Source: Balneolaceae bacterium (GTDB lineage Bacteria; Bacteroidota; Rhodothermia; Balneolales; Balneolaceae). Taken from it: a DNA stretch of 6,652 nt. The DNA lies in assembly GCA_007134665.1 (NCBI GenBank), contig SLKH01000141.1, forward strand, positions 1-6,652, written 5' to 3'. Positions 1 through 6,468 of the stretch are shown in pieces. The notes under the pieces were generated by a model that saw only the letters and a program-made list of their open reading frames with translations, was not told where the DNA came from and did not search any database. The stretch's first letter is position 1; each line of letters begins with the position of its first letter. The translations under genes and the position numbers were made by a program.

Positions 1-786
1 AAACTGTGCCTGAGCCTTATTGACCTGACCACCCTCGAAGGGAAAGATTCTAACGGAAAAATAATTCAGCTATGTCGTAAAGCGATACATCCCTGTCCCG
101 GTTTCACTGATCTCCCGACCGTTGCAGCTGTTTGTGTTTATCCTCGTTTGGTGTCTCTTGCAAAACAGGAACTCGAAGAAACCGGAATCAGGGTAGCAAG
201 TGTGGCCACAGCATTTCCAGCTGGGTTGACAAATTTGGAAAACAAACTTGATGAAACCCGCTTTGCCATTGATCAGGGAGCCGATGAAATCGATATGGTA
301 ATTTCAAGAGGTGAGTTTCTGCAGGGAAATTATAATTATGTTTTTGATGAAATCGCTGCTGTCAGAAAAATATGCGACGATATTCACCTGAAAGTCATCC
401 TTGAAACAGGTGAACTTGGAACCCTTGAAAATGTAAGAAGAGCGAGCCAGTTGGCAATTCAGGCAGGTGCCGATTTTATTAAAACATCAACAGGGAAAAT
501 CTCTCCTGCTGCAACCCAGGCAGCCACTCTTGTCATGCTTGAAACAATCCGGGATCACTTTTTAGAAACCGGACAAAAAATCGGCATGAAACCGGCCGGT
601 GGTATTCGGAAAGCCAAACAGGCGATCCAGTACCTGGTGATGGTAAATGAAACATTGGGCAGCGGCTGGCTTACTCCGGATTTATTTAGATTTGGCGCCA
701 GTTCTTTAATCAACGACCTGCTTATGCAGATTTTGAAACAGGAATCCGGAGCATATCAAAATGCCGATTATCTATCTAATGACTAA
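1..786 (+). CDS. deoC: deoxyribose-phosphate aldolase (DERA), 5' end outside window
   Basis: This enzyme cleaves 2-deoxy-D-ribose 5-phosphate to glyceraldehyde 3-phosphate and acetaldehyde in cytoplasmic deoxynucleoside catabolism. The frame is open from base 1, so the ATG at 148 is internal and the gene begins before the window; 261 codons are visible before TAA at 784-786. The family start motif (I)DLTTL lies at visible residues 8-12. The Schiff-base lysine is in KTSTGK (codon 481-483), the second active-site lysine in MKPAGG (589-591), and the catalytic Asp in GADEIDMV (292-294); spacing matches E. coli DeoC. The wording ASVATAFPAG, ETGELGTL and RFGASSL, plus the insertion before AAVCVYP, resembles the long human-type DERA subgroup rather than E. 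coli DeoC (from memory). The next gene starts 17 nt downstream, consistent with one operon. The family call is very secure; only the start is unknown. Confidence 0.96.
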   Translation, partial: KLCLSLIDLTTLEGKDSNGKIIQLCRKAIHPCPGFTDLPTVAAVCVYPRLVSLAKQELEETGIRVASVATAFPAGLTNLENKLDETRFAIDQGADEIDMVISRGEFLQGNYNYVFDEIAAVRKICDDIHLKVILETGELGTLENVRRASQLAIQAGADFIKTSTGKISPAATQAATLVMLETIRDHFLETGQKIGMKPAGGIRKAKQAIQYLVMVNETLGSGWLTPDLFRFGASSLINDLLMQILKQESGAYQNADYLSND

Positions 787-803
787 CCTTCAGACACTAT
801 TCC

Positions 804-2342
804 ATGATGTCAGAGATCGAAAATAATTCCGATAAACCTGATGATAAGATGGGTTCCTTAAAACCTGCTTCACCAAATGCTGATCGTACACCTGATTTCA
901 CTTCCTTCTGGAATTATAGTGAATCACCTGAAAGTATTGATTCTGTTGAAATCAATAGTAAATATGATCACTTTATTGCCGGCAAGTTTGTTAAACCTGC
1001 AAAAGGCAGGTATTTGAAAAGTTTTAACCCTGCCATCGGTGAGTTGCTTTGTGAGTTTGCAGAAGGAACCACTGAAGATGTAGATTTCGCAGTTAAAAGT
1101 GCAAGGAAAGCGTTCAATTACTGGTCTGCTCTCCCCGGTAAGGATCGGGGTAAATACATTTTTCGGCTTGCCCGCATGATTCAGGAACGTGCAAAGGAAT
1201 TTGCTGTCATTGAATCCATGGATGGCGGAAAACCAATCAGAGAGTCGAGAGATGTAGATATTCCTCTTGTGGCTGCTCACTTTTTTTACTATGCCGGTTG
1301 GGCGGATAAACTGGACTATGCATTTCCGGGAAGAATCGCCAGTCCGATTGGTGTATGCGGACAAATCATCCCCTGGAATTTTCCTTTATTAATGCTGGCC
1401 TGGAAAATTGCCCCTGCCCTTGCAACTGGTAATACAATTATTCTCAAGCCTGCTGAAACAACTCCCATAACGGCTTTGAAATTTGCTGAGCTATGTAATG
1501 ATGCTGATTTACCTGACGGTGTTATTAATATCGTTACAGGTACCGGCCAAACCGGTTCATTGATCGTTAATCAACCGGATGTTGATAAAATCGCATTTAC
1601 CGGCTCAACTGAAGTGGGAAAAATCATTCTGAATGATATAGCAGGTACAAACAAAAAATACACTCTTGAACTCGGCGGCAAAGGTGCAAATATAATTTTT
1701 GATGATGCCCCTGTCGATCAGGCTGTTGAAGGTGTTATCAATGCTATTTTCTTTAACCAGGGTCATGTCTGTTGTGCAGGGTCCCGGCTGCTAGTACAGG
1801 AAAATATTGCAGATCAATTTATTCAGAAGTTAAAAGACAGAATGGAGATGCTCATTTTGGGAGATCCATTAGACAAAAATACCGATATCGGTGCTATCAA
1901 TTCACGGGACCAGTTAAATAAAATCAATAGATACCTTGAAATCGGCCAGGAAGAAGGAGCAACAATGTATCAGTCCGGTCAAGAATTACCTGAAAATGGA
2001 TTCTATTGTAAACCAACACTATTTACTAATGTATCCCAATCAGACAGGATAGTGCGTGAAGAGGTTTTTGGTCCTGTACTGACAGTACAGACATTCCGTA
2101 CGCCCGATGAGGCCATTAAAAAGGCAAATAATACACCCTACGGGCTTGCGGGTGGCATATGGTCAGATAAAGGATCAAAAGTATACAAGGCCGGAAGTGA
2201 GATGCGTTCCGGGGTGGTCTGGTCAAATACTTATAATAAATTTGATCCGGCATCCCCATTTGGTGGTTTTAATGAAAGCGGTATTGGCCGCGAAGGCGGC
2301 CTGCACGGATTGTATCCATATGTAACATTGCAGAATAATTAA
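804..2342 (+). CDS. NAD(P)-dependent aldehyde dehydrogenase; likely catalytic half of a split ALDH16
   Basis: This is a complete ALDH-superfamily enzyme of 512 aa that should oxidise an aldehyde to the acid with NAD(P)+. The active-site set is intact: Asn192 in PWNFP (ALDH2 N169), Lys215 in LKPAE (K192), the cofactor loop FTGSTEVG at 265-272, general base Glu289 in LELGG (E268), nucleophile Cys323 in GHVCCAGSR (C302), and Glu420 in EEVFGPV (E399). The Cys-Glu spacing of 34 equals that of ALDH2. The first ~30 residues are polar and likely disordered. A segment ending in Y-x-x-x-PES (about 32-44) resembles the N-terminal signature of ALDH16 proteins, recalled from memory. There is no Shine-Dalgarno; two adjacent ATGs (804, 807) are equally possible starts. 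Downstream of deoC, whose product is acetaldehyde, it is a plausible acetaldehyde dehydrogenase, but the substrate cannot be read from sequence. Confidence 0.93.
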   Translation: MMSEIENNSDKPDDKMGSLKPASPNADRTPDFTSFWNYSESPESIDSVEINSKYDHFIAGKFVKPAKGRYLKSFNPAIGELLCEFAEGTTEDVDFAVKSARKAFNYWSALPGKDRGKYIFRLARMIQERAKEFAVIESMDGGKPIRESRDVDIPLVAAHFFYYAGWADKLDYAFPGRIASPIGVCGQIIPWNFPLLMLAWKIAPALATGNTIILKPAETTPITALKFAELCNDADLPDGVINIVTGTGQTGSLIVNQPDVDKIAFTGSTEVGKIILNDIAGTNKKYTLELGGKGANIIFDDAPVDQAVEGVINAIFFNQGHVCCAGSRLLVQENIADQFIQKLKDRMEMLILGDPLDKNTDIGAINSRDQLNKINRYLEIGQEEGATMYQSGQELPENGFYCKPTLFTNVSQSDRIVREEVFGPVLTVQTFRTPDEAIKKANNTPYGLAGGIWSDKGSKVYKAGSEMRSGVVWSNTYNKFDPASPFGGFNESGIGREGGLHGLYPYVTLQNN

Positions 2343-2344
2343 CC

Positions 2345-2385
2345 AAAAAAAGTCGTTAGGCCTTTTTTGTACCGAAATCGTTCGG
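2345..2385 (+). promoter_or_regulatory. two adjacent hairpins between the two ALDH-type genes (possible attenuator or processing site)
   Basis: The first inverted repeat pairs A2346-2351 with T2363-2368, then G2352-C2362 and C2354-G2360 around a GTTAG loop; because it ends in six T it resembles a weak terminator. Three bases later CCGAA (2372-2376) and TTCGG (2381-2385) form a perfect 5-bp stem with an ATCG loop. Together they fill over half of the 77-nt gap. The first stem is mostly A-T with one mismatch, so strong termination is doubtful. Partial attenuation or mRNA processing between the genes is an inference. Confidence 0.3.
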
Positions 2386-2419
2386 CATCGTTTAAATTCT
2401 AAAACTGAGATCGGAATTT

Positions 2420-3283
2420 ATGTCAAACAGAATTAACGTTTTAAAAACATACAAGACGTATGTGGGCGGCCAGTTTCCGCGGAGTGAATCCGGACACACA
2501 TATAAAATAAAGAATCAGAGTGGAGATTTGATAGCTAATGCCTGTCGTTGTTCACGTAAAGATATTCGTGAAGCTGTGGTTGCTGCACGAAGTGCATTCC
2601 CCGGATGGAGTTCACGAAGTGCCTATAATCGTGGACAAATCATTTACCGGATTGCCGAAATGCTTGAAGGACGAAAAGAGCAGTTTGTTAACGAGCTCAT
2701 GAATACAGGCCTGAAGAAATCAAGAGCTATTCTTGAAACGGAAACAGCTGTTGACAGACTTGTCTATTATGCCGGCTGGACAGATAAATATCAGCAAATT
2801 TTCGGAAGTATTAATCCGGTTGCAAGTAACCATTTTAATTTCAGCAATCCTGAACCGTCCGGAGTCGTTGGTTTATTAGCACCGGATTCAAGTCCGTTAA
2901 CTGCACTGATAAGTATGGTTGCTCCGGTAATTGCCGGAGGCAACAGTTGTATAATACTTGCATCGGAAGAAAATCCACTGTCAGCCATAACTTTTGGTGA
3001 AATAGTACATGTATCAGATGTTCCGGGCGGAGTCGTTAATATACTTTCAGGATACAGGAATGAGTTAATTCCACATTTAACAAAACATATGGATCTGAAT
3101 GCTATCTGGGGTACTAACTCTGAAAAAGAGATACGGAAACAAATTGATGAAAATGCGGCTTTAAATATTAAACGGGTATATCACACGTTTGAGGATGATT
3201 GGTACACAGATAATATTCAAAATCCTTATCATATCCTTGAATTTCAGGAAATCAAAACGACCTGGCATCCGGCCGGCTACTAA
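2420..3283 (+). CDS. non-catalytic aldehyde-dehydrogenase-like protein, matching the C-terminal domain of ALDH16
   Basis: This protein of 287 aa aligns with the first half of an ALDH: YVGGQFPRSESG near residue 15, AARSAFPGWSSRSAYNRGQ near 50-72, and a Rossmann-like stretch at about 145-215 ending VPGGVVNILSG. It has no counterpart of the catalytic half: no Glu268, no nucleophilic Cys302, no EVFGP. Cofactor residues are also lost: PWN is PDS (Ser157 for Asn169) and the KPAE lysine is Ala181. The C-terminal ~55 residues are not ALDH-like and end in KTTWHPAGY, which resembles the KT-x-W-x-P-x-G ending of ALDH16 proteins (from memory). The reading frame is clean and the end looks specific, so this seems a maintained pseudoenzyme rather than a decaying gene. 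A structural or scaffolding partner of the upstream ALDH is the preferred inference. The start is supported by a weak GGA five bases upstream. Confidence 0.85.
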   Translation: MSNRINVLKTYKTYVGGQFPRSESGHTYKIKNQSGDLIANACRCSRKDIREAVVAARSAFPGWSSRSAYNRGQIIYRIAEMLEGRKEQFVNELMNTGLKKSRAILETETAVDRLVYYAGWTDKYQQIFGSINPVASNHFNFSNPEPSGVVGLLAPDSSPLTALISMVAPVIAGGNSCIILASEENPLSAITFGEIVHVSDVPGGVVNILSGYRNELIPHLTKHMDLNAIWGTNSEKEIRKQIDENAALNIKRVYHTFEDDWYTDNIQNPYHILEFQEIKTTWHPAGY

Positions 3284-3286
3284 ACA

Positions 3287-3931
3287 ATGAACAGATTTAC
3301 CAAACTTACAGCAATAATAGTCATCACACTAATCATGGGTTATGCATGTGCAACACCCGAACCCACTGCTGAATCCGACAGAGACGACCAGGAAGAAGTT
3401 GAACGGGAACCATTTGCAATCTTTGACCTCTCGGACGAACTAATGGAAGCCTATCTTGAAGAGGCAGCATTTGAAGATATGAGTGATGAGGAACAACAGT
3501 TATATCAAACCAGAAGTCAGATGAGTGATCTTTTCGTTTCTCTTTCACACGATCTACCTGATTTTTATCTGCAGCAGGTTGAAGAACAGGAAGTTGATAT
3601 ATACCAGGGTTTTCGAATTCAAATTTTATCCACGCGTGATGTTGAATTAGCTGATAGTACCCTTGCCGAATTTGAAGAATGGGCGGAAATGAGGATTTCA
3701 GACTATTCCCCACGTGGCTATATCCACTATCGTCAGCCTTATTACAGGGTCAGAGTCGGAGATTTCAGTGACCGGGAACGTGCAATAGAACTTTCCCGGC
3801 TGATCAAATTTAAATATCCTGATGCCTGGATCATCCATGACAGGATAAACCCATACCGTGCACCGGCTGATACAGCAGAATTCAGAATTGTCGATGTAAT
3901 CGAATCAATTGATACTATAGATGAAGAATAA
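3287..3931 (+). CDS. SPOR-domain lipoprotein, probable peptidoglycan-binding envelope protein
   Basis: This is a 214-aa protein. Residues 1-20 form a short basic start (MNRFTK) and a hydrophobic segment ending MGYA, followed by Cys21, which fits a lipoprotein signal, although the lipobox is loose (Gly at -3, Tyr at -2). Residues 22-105 are very acidic and predicted flexible or helical. A SPOR domain spans about 107-187: YQGFRIQILST, then a helix, then QPYYRVRVGDFSDRERAIELSRLIK and a final strand at DAWIIHDRI. SPOR domains bind glycan strands stripped of stem peptides and often mark division or remodelling sites; that role here is family knowledge, not shown by the sequence. The ATG follows the preceding stop by three bases, so translational coupling is likely although the functions look unrelated. 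No specific ortholog is recognised. Confidence 0.85.
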   Translation: MNRFTKLTAIIVITLIMGYACATPEPTAESDRDDQEEVEREPFAIFDLSDELMEAYLEEAAFEDMSDEEQQLYQTRSQMSDLFVSLSHDLPDFYLQQVEEQEVDIYQGFRIQILSTRDVELADSTLAEFEEWAEMRISDYSPRGYIHYRQPYYRVRVGDFSDRERAIELSRLIKFKYPDAWIIHDRINPYRAPADTAEFRIVDVIESIDTIDEE

Positions 3932-3968
3932 TCATCTGTTTTAGCTGATTAGTCTACATTTCTTTTAG
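3930..3968. terminator. weak candidate bidirectional terminator between convergent operons
   Basis: Only 37 nt separate the SPOR gene stop from the ychF stop on the opposite strand. AATCA (3930-3934) can pair with TGATT (3946-3950); on the plus strand this is followed by a pyrimidine-rich stretch, TTTCTTTT, near 3960. The stem is short and AT-rich and there is no good U tract on the minus strand, so this is a positional rather than a strong sequence call. Confidence 0.2.
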
Positions 3969-5063
3969 TCAGACATTAAACCTGAAGAGCATAACATCCC
4001 CATCTTTAACAACATAATCTTTTCCTTCCTGACGCATTTTCCCGGCTTCACGTGCTGCTTTTTCTGAACCAAGATTCACATAATCGTTATAAGCAATGGT
4101 TTCTGCACGAATAAAACCACGTTCAAAATCTGAATGGATGACTCCTGCTGCCTGTGGAGCTTTTGTTCCTCTTTTGATTGTCCACGCCCGGACTTCCTTT
4201 TCACCGGCTGTAAAATAGGTGATTAATCCAAGCTTATCATAAGCCGCCCGGATCAGACGATCCAGCCCCGAATGTTCAACACCAAGCTCTTCGAGAAACA
4301 TCTCCTTTTCATCTTCATCAAGTTCGGCAATTTCGGCTTCTATTTTGGCACAAAATGTAACAACCTGATCATCGTATTCGGATGCAATTTCTTTAACTAT
4401 TTCCACTTCCTGATTACCTTCGTTGATATCCGATTCAGCAACATTACAGGCATACAAAACCGGTTTATCTGACAAAAGAAAGAGATCGCGAAATGCTGAT
4501 GTTTCATCCGCACCCCTTTTGAAGTTGCGGGCTGAATGGCCATCTGCAAGGTGATCCCTGAGTGATTCAACAATATGTAACTGAGCTGCAATTTTTTTAT
4601 CTCCGCTCTTGGCCTGTTTCTTCAGGTTTTCAACTCTTTTTTCCACCGACTCAAGATCTTTCAGAATCAATTCATCCTCAATGATATGAATGTCTCTTTC
4701 TGGATCAACGGACCCTTCTACATGAATTACATCCGGATCGTCAAAACAGCGTACAACATGAATAATCAGGTCAACTTCCCGAATGTGAGACAGAAAGGCA
4801 TTACCCTTTCCTTTTCCCTCTGATGCTCCTTTTACCAAGCCGGCAATATCCACAAATTCTATACTTGCAGGTATGGTTGATTTGGGATTAACAAGTTCCG
4901 AAAGTTTGTATAAACGCTCATCCGGAACCGGTACAAGGCCAATATTCGGGTCGATCGTACAGAATGGAAAGTTTGCCGATTCAGCTCCTGCATTACTCAG
5001 GGCGTTAAAAAGCGTAGATTTTCCTACGTTGGGCAAACCAACGATACCACATTTTAAACTCAT
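3969..5063 (-). CDS. ychF: Obg-family redox-regulated ATPase YchF (OLA1 family)
   Basis: This TRAFAC-class P-loop NTPase binds ribosomes and, in characterised homologs, prefers ATP to GTP. Its 364 aa match the family (E. coli YchF 363). G1 GLPNVGKST is at 9-17, the family tract NFPFCTIDPN at 31-40, G3 DIAGL at 72-76, and the G4 position reads NVAE at 207-210 in place of the GTP-specific NKxD, as expected for an ATP-preferring member. A helical insertion follows at about 125-185, the G5-like AKIEAEIAEL is at 239-248, and a TGS domain fills about 281-364 (ITYFTAGEKEVRAWTI through DGDVMLFRFNV). The ATG at 5061-5063 has no Shine-Dalgarno and starts 15 nt after the phosphatase stop, consistent with co-transcription from nusB. 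The stop codon is TGA. Confidence 0.97.
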   Translation of the reverse strand: MSLKCGIVGLPNVGKSTLFNALSNAGAESANFPFCTIDPNIGLVPVPDERLYKLSELVNPKSTIPASIEFVDIAGLVKGASEGKGKGNAFLSHIREVDLIIHVVRCFDDPDVIHVEGSVDPERDIHIIEDELILKDLESVEKRVENLKKQAKSGDKKIAAQLHIVESLRDHLADGHSARNFKRGADETSAFRDLFLLSDKPVLYACNVAESDINEGNQEVEIVKEIASEYDDQVVTFCAKIEAEIAELDEDEKEMFLEELGVEHSGLDRLIRAAYDKLGLITYFTAGEKEVRAWTIKRGTKAPQAAGVIHSDFERGFIRAETIAYNDYVNLGSEKAAREAGKMRQEGKDYVVKDGDVMLFRFNV

Positions 5064-5078
5064 TTATCGATTGTTGTA

Positions 5079-5753
5079 TTAGTCGTTATCCAGTGAGAAT
5101 TGTTGAATGATCCGTTCTTCCGGCAGCAGAAGAGCTGTAAGTTTTCCGTATCCCAGCGAAGAATAGACACATCCGGTATCAATACCGATCATATTTTCTC
5201 TTTCGATAGGTATCGTCCGGGGAGTATGTCCAAAGATGACTTTTTTTTCCCACGGGGTTTCAATTGAATTGATATGATCTCTTGTCCACAAAAATTCTTT
5301 CAGTGATTCAGGGTCTGCAAGACTTTGGCTGATGGTCTGATGAGCAGGTATACCTGCATGGACAAAAAAATATTGATCGGTTTCATAGTAAAGTTTTGTG
5401 TTCCGGAAAAATTCAAGATGTTCTTCAGGAAAATCCATGTTACCGGCATCAAGCTTATAGGAACGAAGTGTTGTATCACCACCATTATGAAGCCATAAAC
5501 CGGCCCTGTCACGGTCGACTGCGTCCAGTAACATTTGTTCATGATTTCCCCTCAAGAAAATACATTCCCTTTCCTGTTCCAGTTCAAGCATAAGATCCAC
5601 AACCTCTCTTGAACAAGGTCCGCGGTCGATGTAATCGCCTACAAACAACAGAAGATAATCATCATAGCCGTTCAGTTTATCGAGTAGAGCCCTGACTGAT
5701 CTGCAACAGCCATGAATATCACCAATAGCAATAATTTTTTCTTCCTTTGACAC
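5079..5753 (-). CDS. PPP-family metallophosphatase (Ser/Thr protein phosphatase or ApaH/PrpE-like)
   Basis: This 224-aa cytoplasmic enzyme contains every metal-site motif of the PPP phosphoesterase family: GDIHG at 11-15, GDYIDRGP at 39-46, GNHE at 69-72, VHAGI at 131-135 and GHTP at 175-178, plus a terminal DTG at 192-194. These build a two-metal site that hydrolyses phosphoesters. Size and motifs fit bacterial phosphatases annotated either as serine/threonine protein phosphatase (PrpA/lambda type) or as a dinucleoside-tetraphosphatase-like enzyme; sequence alone does not separate these. The start codon is GTG (5753-5751), because the only nearby upstream ATG is out of frame and the next conserved element, GDIHG, begins just ten residues later. 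It starts 10 nt after the nusB stop and ends 15 nt before ychF, placing it within the same likely operon. Confidence 0.92.
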   Translation of the reverse strand: MSKEEKIIAIGDIHGCCRSVRALLDKLNGYDDYLLLFVGDYIDRGPCSREVVDLMLELEQERECIFLRGNHEQMLLDAVDRDRAGLWLHNGGDTTLRSYKLDAGNMDFPEEHLEFFRNTKLYYETDQYFFVHAGIPAHQTISQSLADPESLKEFLWTRDHINSIETPWEKKVIFGHTPRTIPIERENMIGIDTGCVYSSLGYGKLTALLLPEERIIQQFSLDND

Positions 5754-5763
5754 GTAACATAGA

Positions 5764-6225
5764 TTATTTTCGGGGCGATTCGATTAATCCGCGCCCTTTT
5801 TTTTGAATTCGGCCTTGTTCATTCAATATACCCAGTGCAGCATCAATAATACCGTTTACAAATTTACCGCTTTTCTGAGTTGAATAATTTTTTGCCAGTT
5901 CAATAGCCTCATTGATGGTAACTTTGGTCGGGATATCATCAAACCGCAGGAATTCACAAATCGCTATACGCAGAATTAGTTTGTCGATCACTGCCAGCCT
6001 GTTAATTTCCCAGTTTTTAATCTGCTCTTCAATGATAGAATCGAGTTCATCCTGCATATCAACTGTACGCAGAAACAGTTTTTCTGCAAATTTCAGTGCT
6101 TCAGAATCTTTACCCAGCTTTTCTTTTAAAATATATTTCCGGATTTCACCAGCTGGGTTGTCCCCTACTTCAAATGCATATAACGCCTGCAGAACAACTT
6201 CCCTTACTTCTCGTCGATTGACCAT
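5764..6225 (-). CDS. nusB: transcription antitermination factor NusB
   Basis: NusB is a small all-helical RNA-binding protein. With NusE (ribosomal protein S10) it binds boxA RNA and allows antiterminated transcription, chiefly of rRNA operons. Its 153 aa are typical of the family. Hallmarks are NRREVREVVLQALYAFE at 3-19, the NW-x-x-x-R tract at 71-76, IDKLILRIAICEF at 80-92, the IP-x-x-VTINEAIELAKNYS segment at 98-115, and GKFVNGIIDA at 120-129. The C-terminal tail (~135-153) is basic and variable. There is no Shine-Dalgarno before the ATG. It is the first gene of the minus-strand cluster with the phosphatase and ychF, and a promoter candidate lies about 55 nt upstream. Confidence 0.95.
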   Translation of the reverse strand: MVNRREVREVVLQALYAFEVGDNPAGEIRKYILKEKLGKDSEALKFAEKLFLRTVDMQDELDSIIEEQIKNWEINRLAVIDKLILRIAICEFLRFDDIPTKVTINEAIELAKNYSTQKSGKFVNGIIDAALGILNEQGRIQKKGRGLIESPRK

Positions 6226-6280
6226 AATTTCAATTCAATGTTAAGCCGGTAAAATACAAATGTTCTGATAGAGCTAAAAG

Positions 6281-6311
6281 TAAAGTTACATTTCCTTTTG
6301 CATCAGACAAT
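6281..6311 (-). promoter_or_regulatory. candidate Bacteroidota-type promoter for the nusB cluster
   Basis: Read on the minus strand, ATTG (6311-6308) is followed after 19 nt by TAACTTTA (6288-6281), one mismatch from the TAnnTTTG -7 box and close to the TTTG -33 box of this phylum. It would place the transcript start near 6275 with a leader of about 50 nt before nusB. The match is by eye only. Confidence 0.35.
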
Positions 6312-6329
6312 CAATCCTTCCTATATTAG
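6297..6329 (+). promoter_or_regulatory. candidate promoter for the tRNA region
   Basis: TTTG at 6297-6300 is followed after 21 nt by TATATTAG (6322-6329), resembling the TAnnTTTG box. The same bases also read as a sigma70-like TTGCAT-N18-TATATT pair. A start near 6335 would transcribe the tandem repeat, the degenerate tRNA, the intact tRNA and the terminator. It overlaps the oppositely directed nusB promoter candidate. Confidence 0.35.
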
Positions 6330-6340
6330 TTGAAGTCTTT

Positions 6341-6372
6341 AGTAGTTTTTGGCTAAAGTAGTTTTTGGCTAA
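6341..6372 (+). repeat. perfect 16-bp tandem duplication
   Basis: AGTAGTTTTTGGCTAA occurs at 6341-6356 and again, identical and directly adjacent, at 6357-6372. The second copy occupies the place of the acceptor and early D-arm of the degenerate tRNA that follows, so the duplication touches the tRNA-like unit itself. Perfect identity suggests a recent event, such as replication slippage. Confidence 0.9.
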
Positions 6373-6438
6373 GTTGGTTTAGAGCGTCCCGACAAGCATG
6401 TCGGGAAGATCACTGGCTCGAATCCAGCAGCACAACCA
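6359..6438 (+). pseudogene. degenerate tRNA-Val copy with replaced anticodon arm
   Basis: This is a broken copy of the tRNA at 6469-6543, 110 bp upstream. The D-loop and D-stem part at 6372-6386 is identical over 15 bases. The variable loop, T-arm and start of the 3' acceptor strand (6407-6433) match at 24 of 27 positions, all three differences being transitions. The 17-nt anticodon arm is replaced by 20 nt forming a perfect hairpin: TCCCGACA (6387-6394), loop AGCA, TGTCGGGA (6399-6406). No 7-base anticodon loop can form, the 5' acceptor strand (6359-6365) no longer pairs with AGCACAA (6429-6435), and the T-stem has an A-C mismatch. It does carry CCA at 6436-6438. It cannot be a working tRNA; an RNA with another role is possible but unsupported. 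Confidence 0.75.
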
Positions 6439-6468
6439 GCAGGTACAAAAATTTATATTGATTTACAT

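Noticed and set aside
148..786. A deoC gene starting at the ATG at 148
   Set aside because: The frame is open back to base 1 and its translation contains conserved DERA segments (IDLTTL, AAVCVYP), so the ATG is internal.
924..1364. A 146-codon open frame antisense to the aldehyde dehydrogenase
   Set aside because: It lies wholly within the conserved dehydrogenase and has no recognisable motif; it is a shadow frame.
2340..2422. One fused ALDH16 gene broken by a frameshift or by stop-codon read-through
   Set aside because: The second gene's frame has its own in-frame TAA at 2393-2395 and the first frame stops again at 2400-2402. The spacer has hairpins and no coding resemblance, so two separate genes fit better than a recent break.
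3333..3713. A 126-codon open frame antisense to the SPOR lipoprotein
   Set aside because: It is opposite a gene with a clear signal and SPOR domain; its composition looks arbitrary and it has no start signal.
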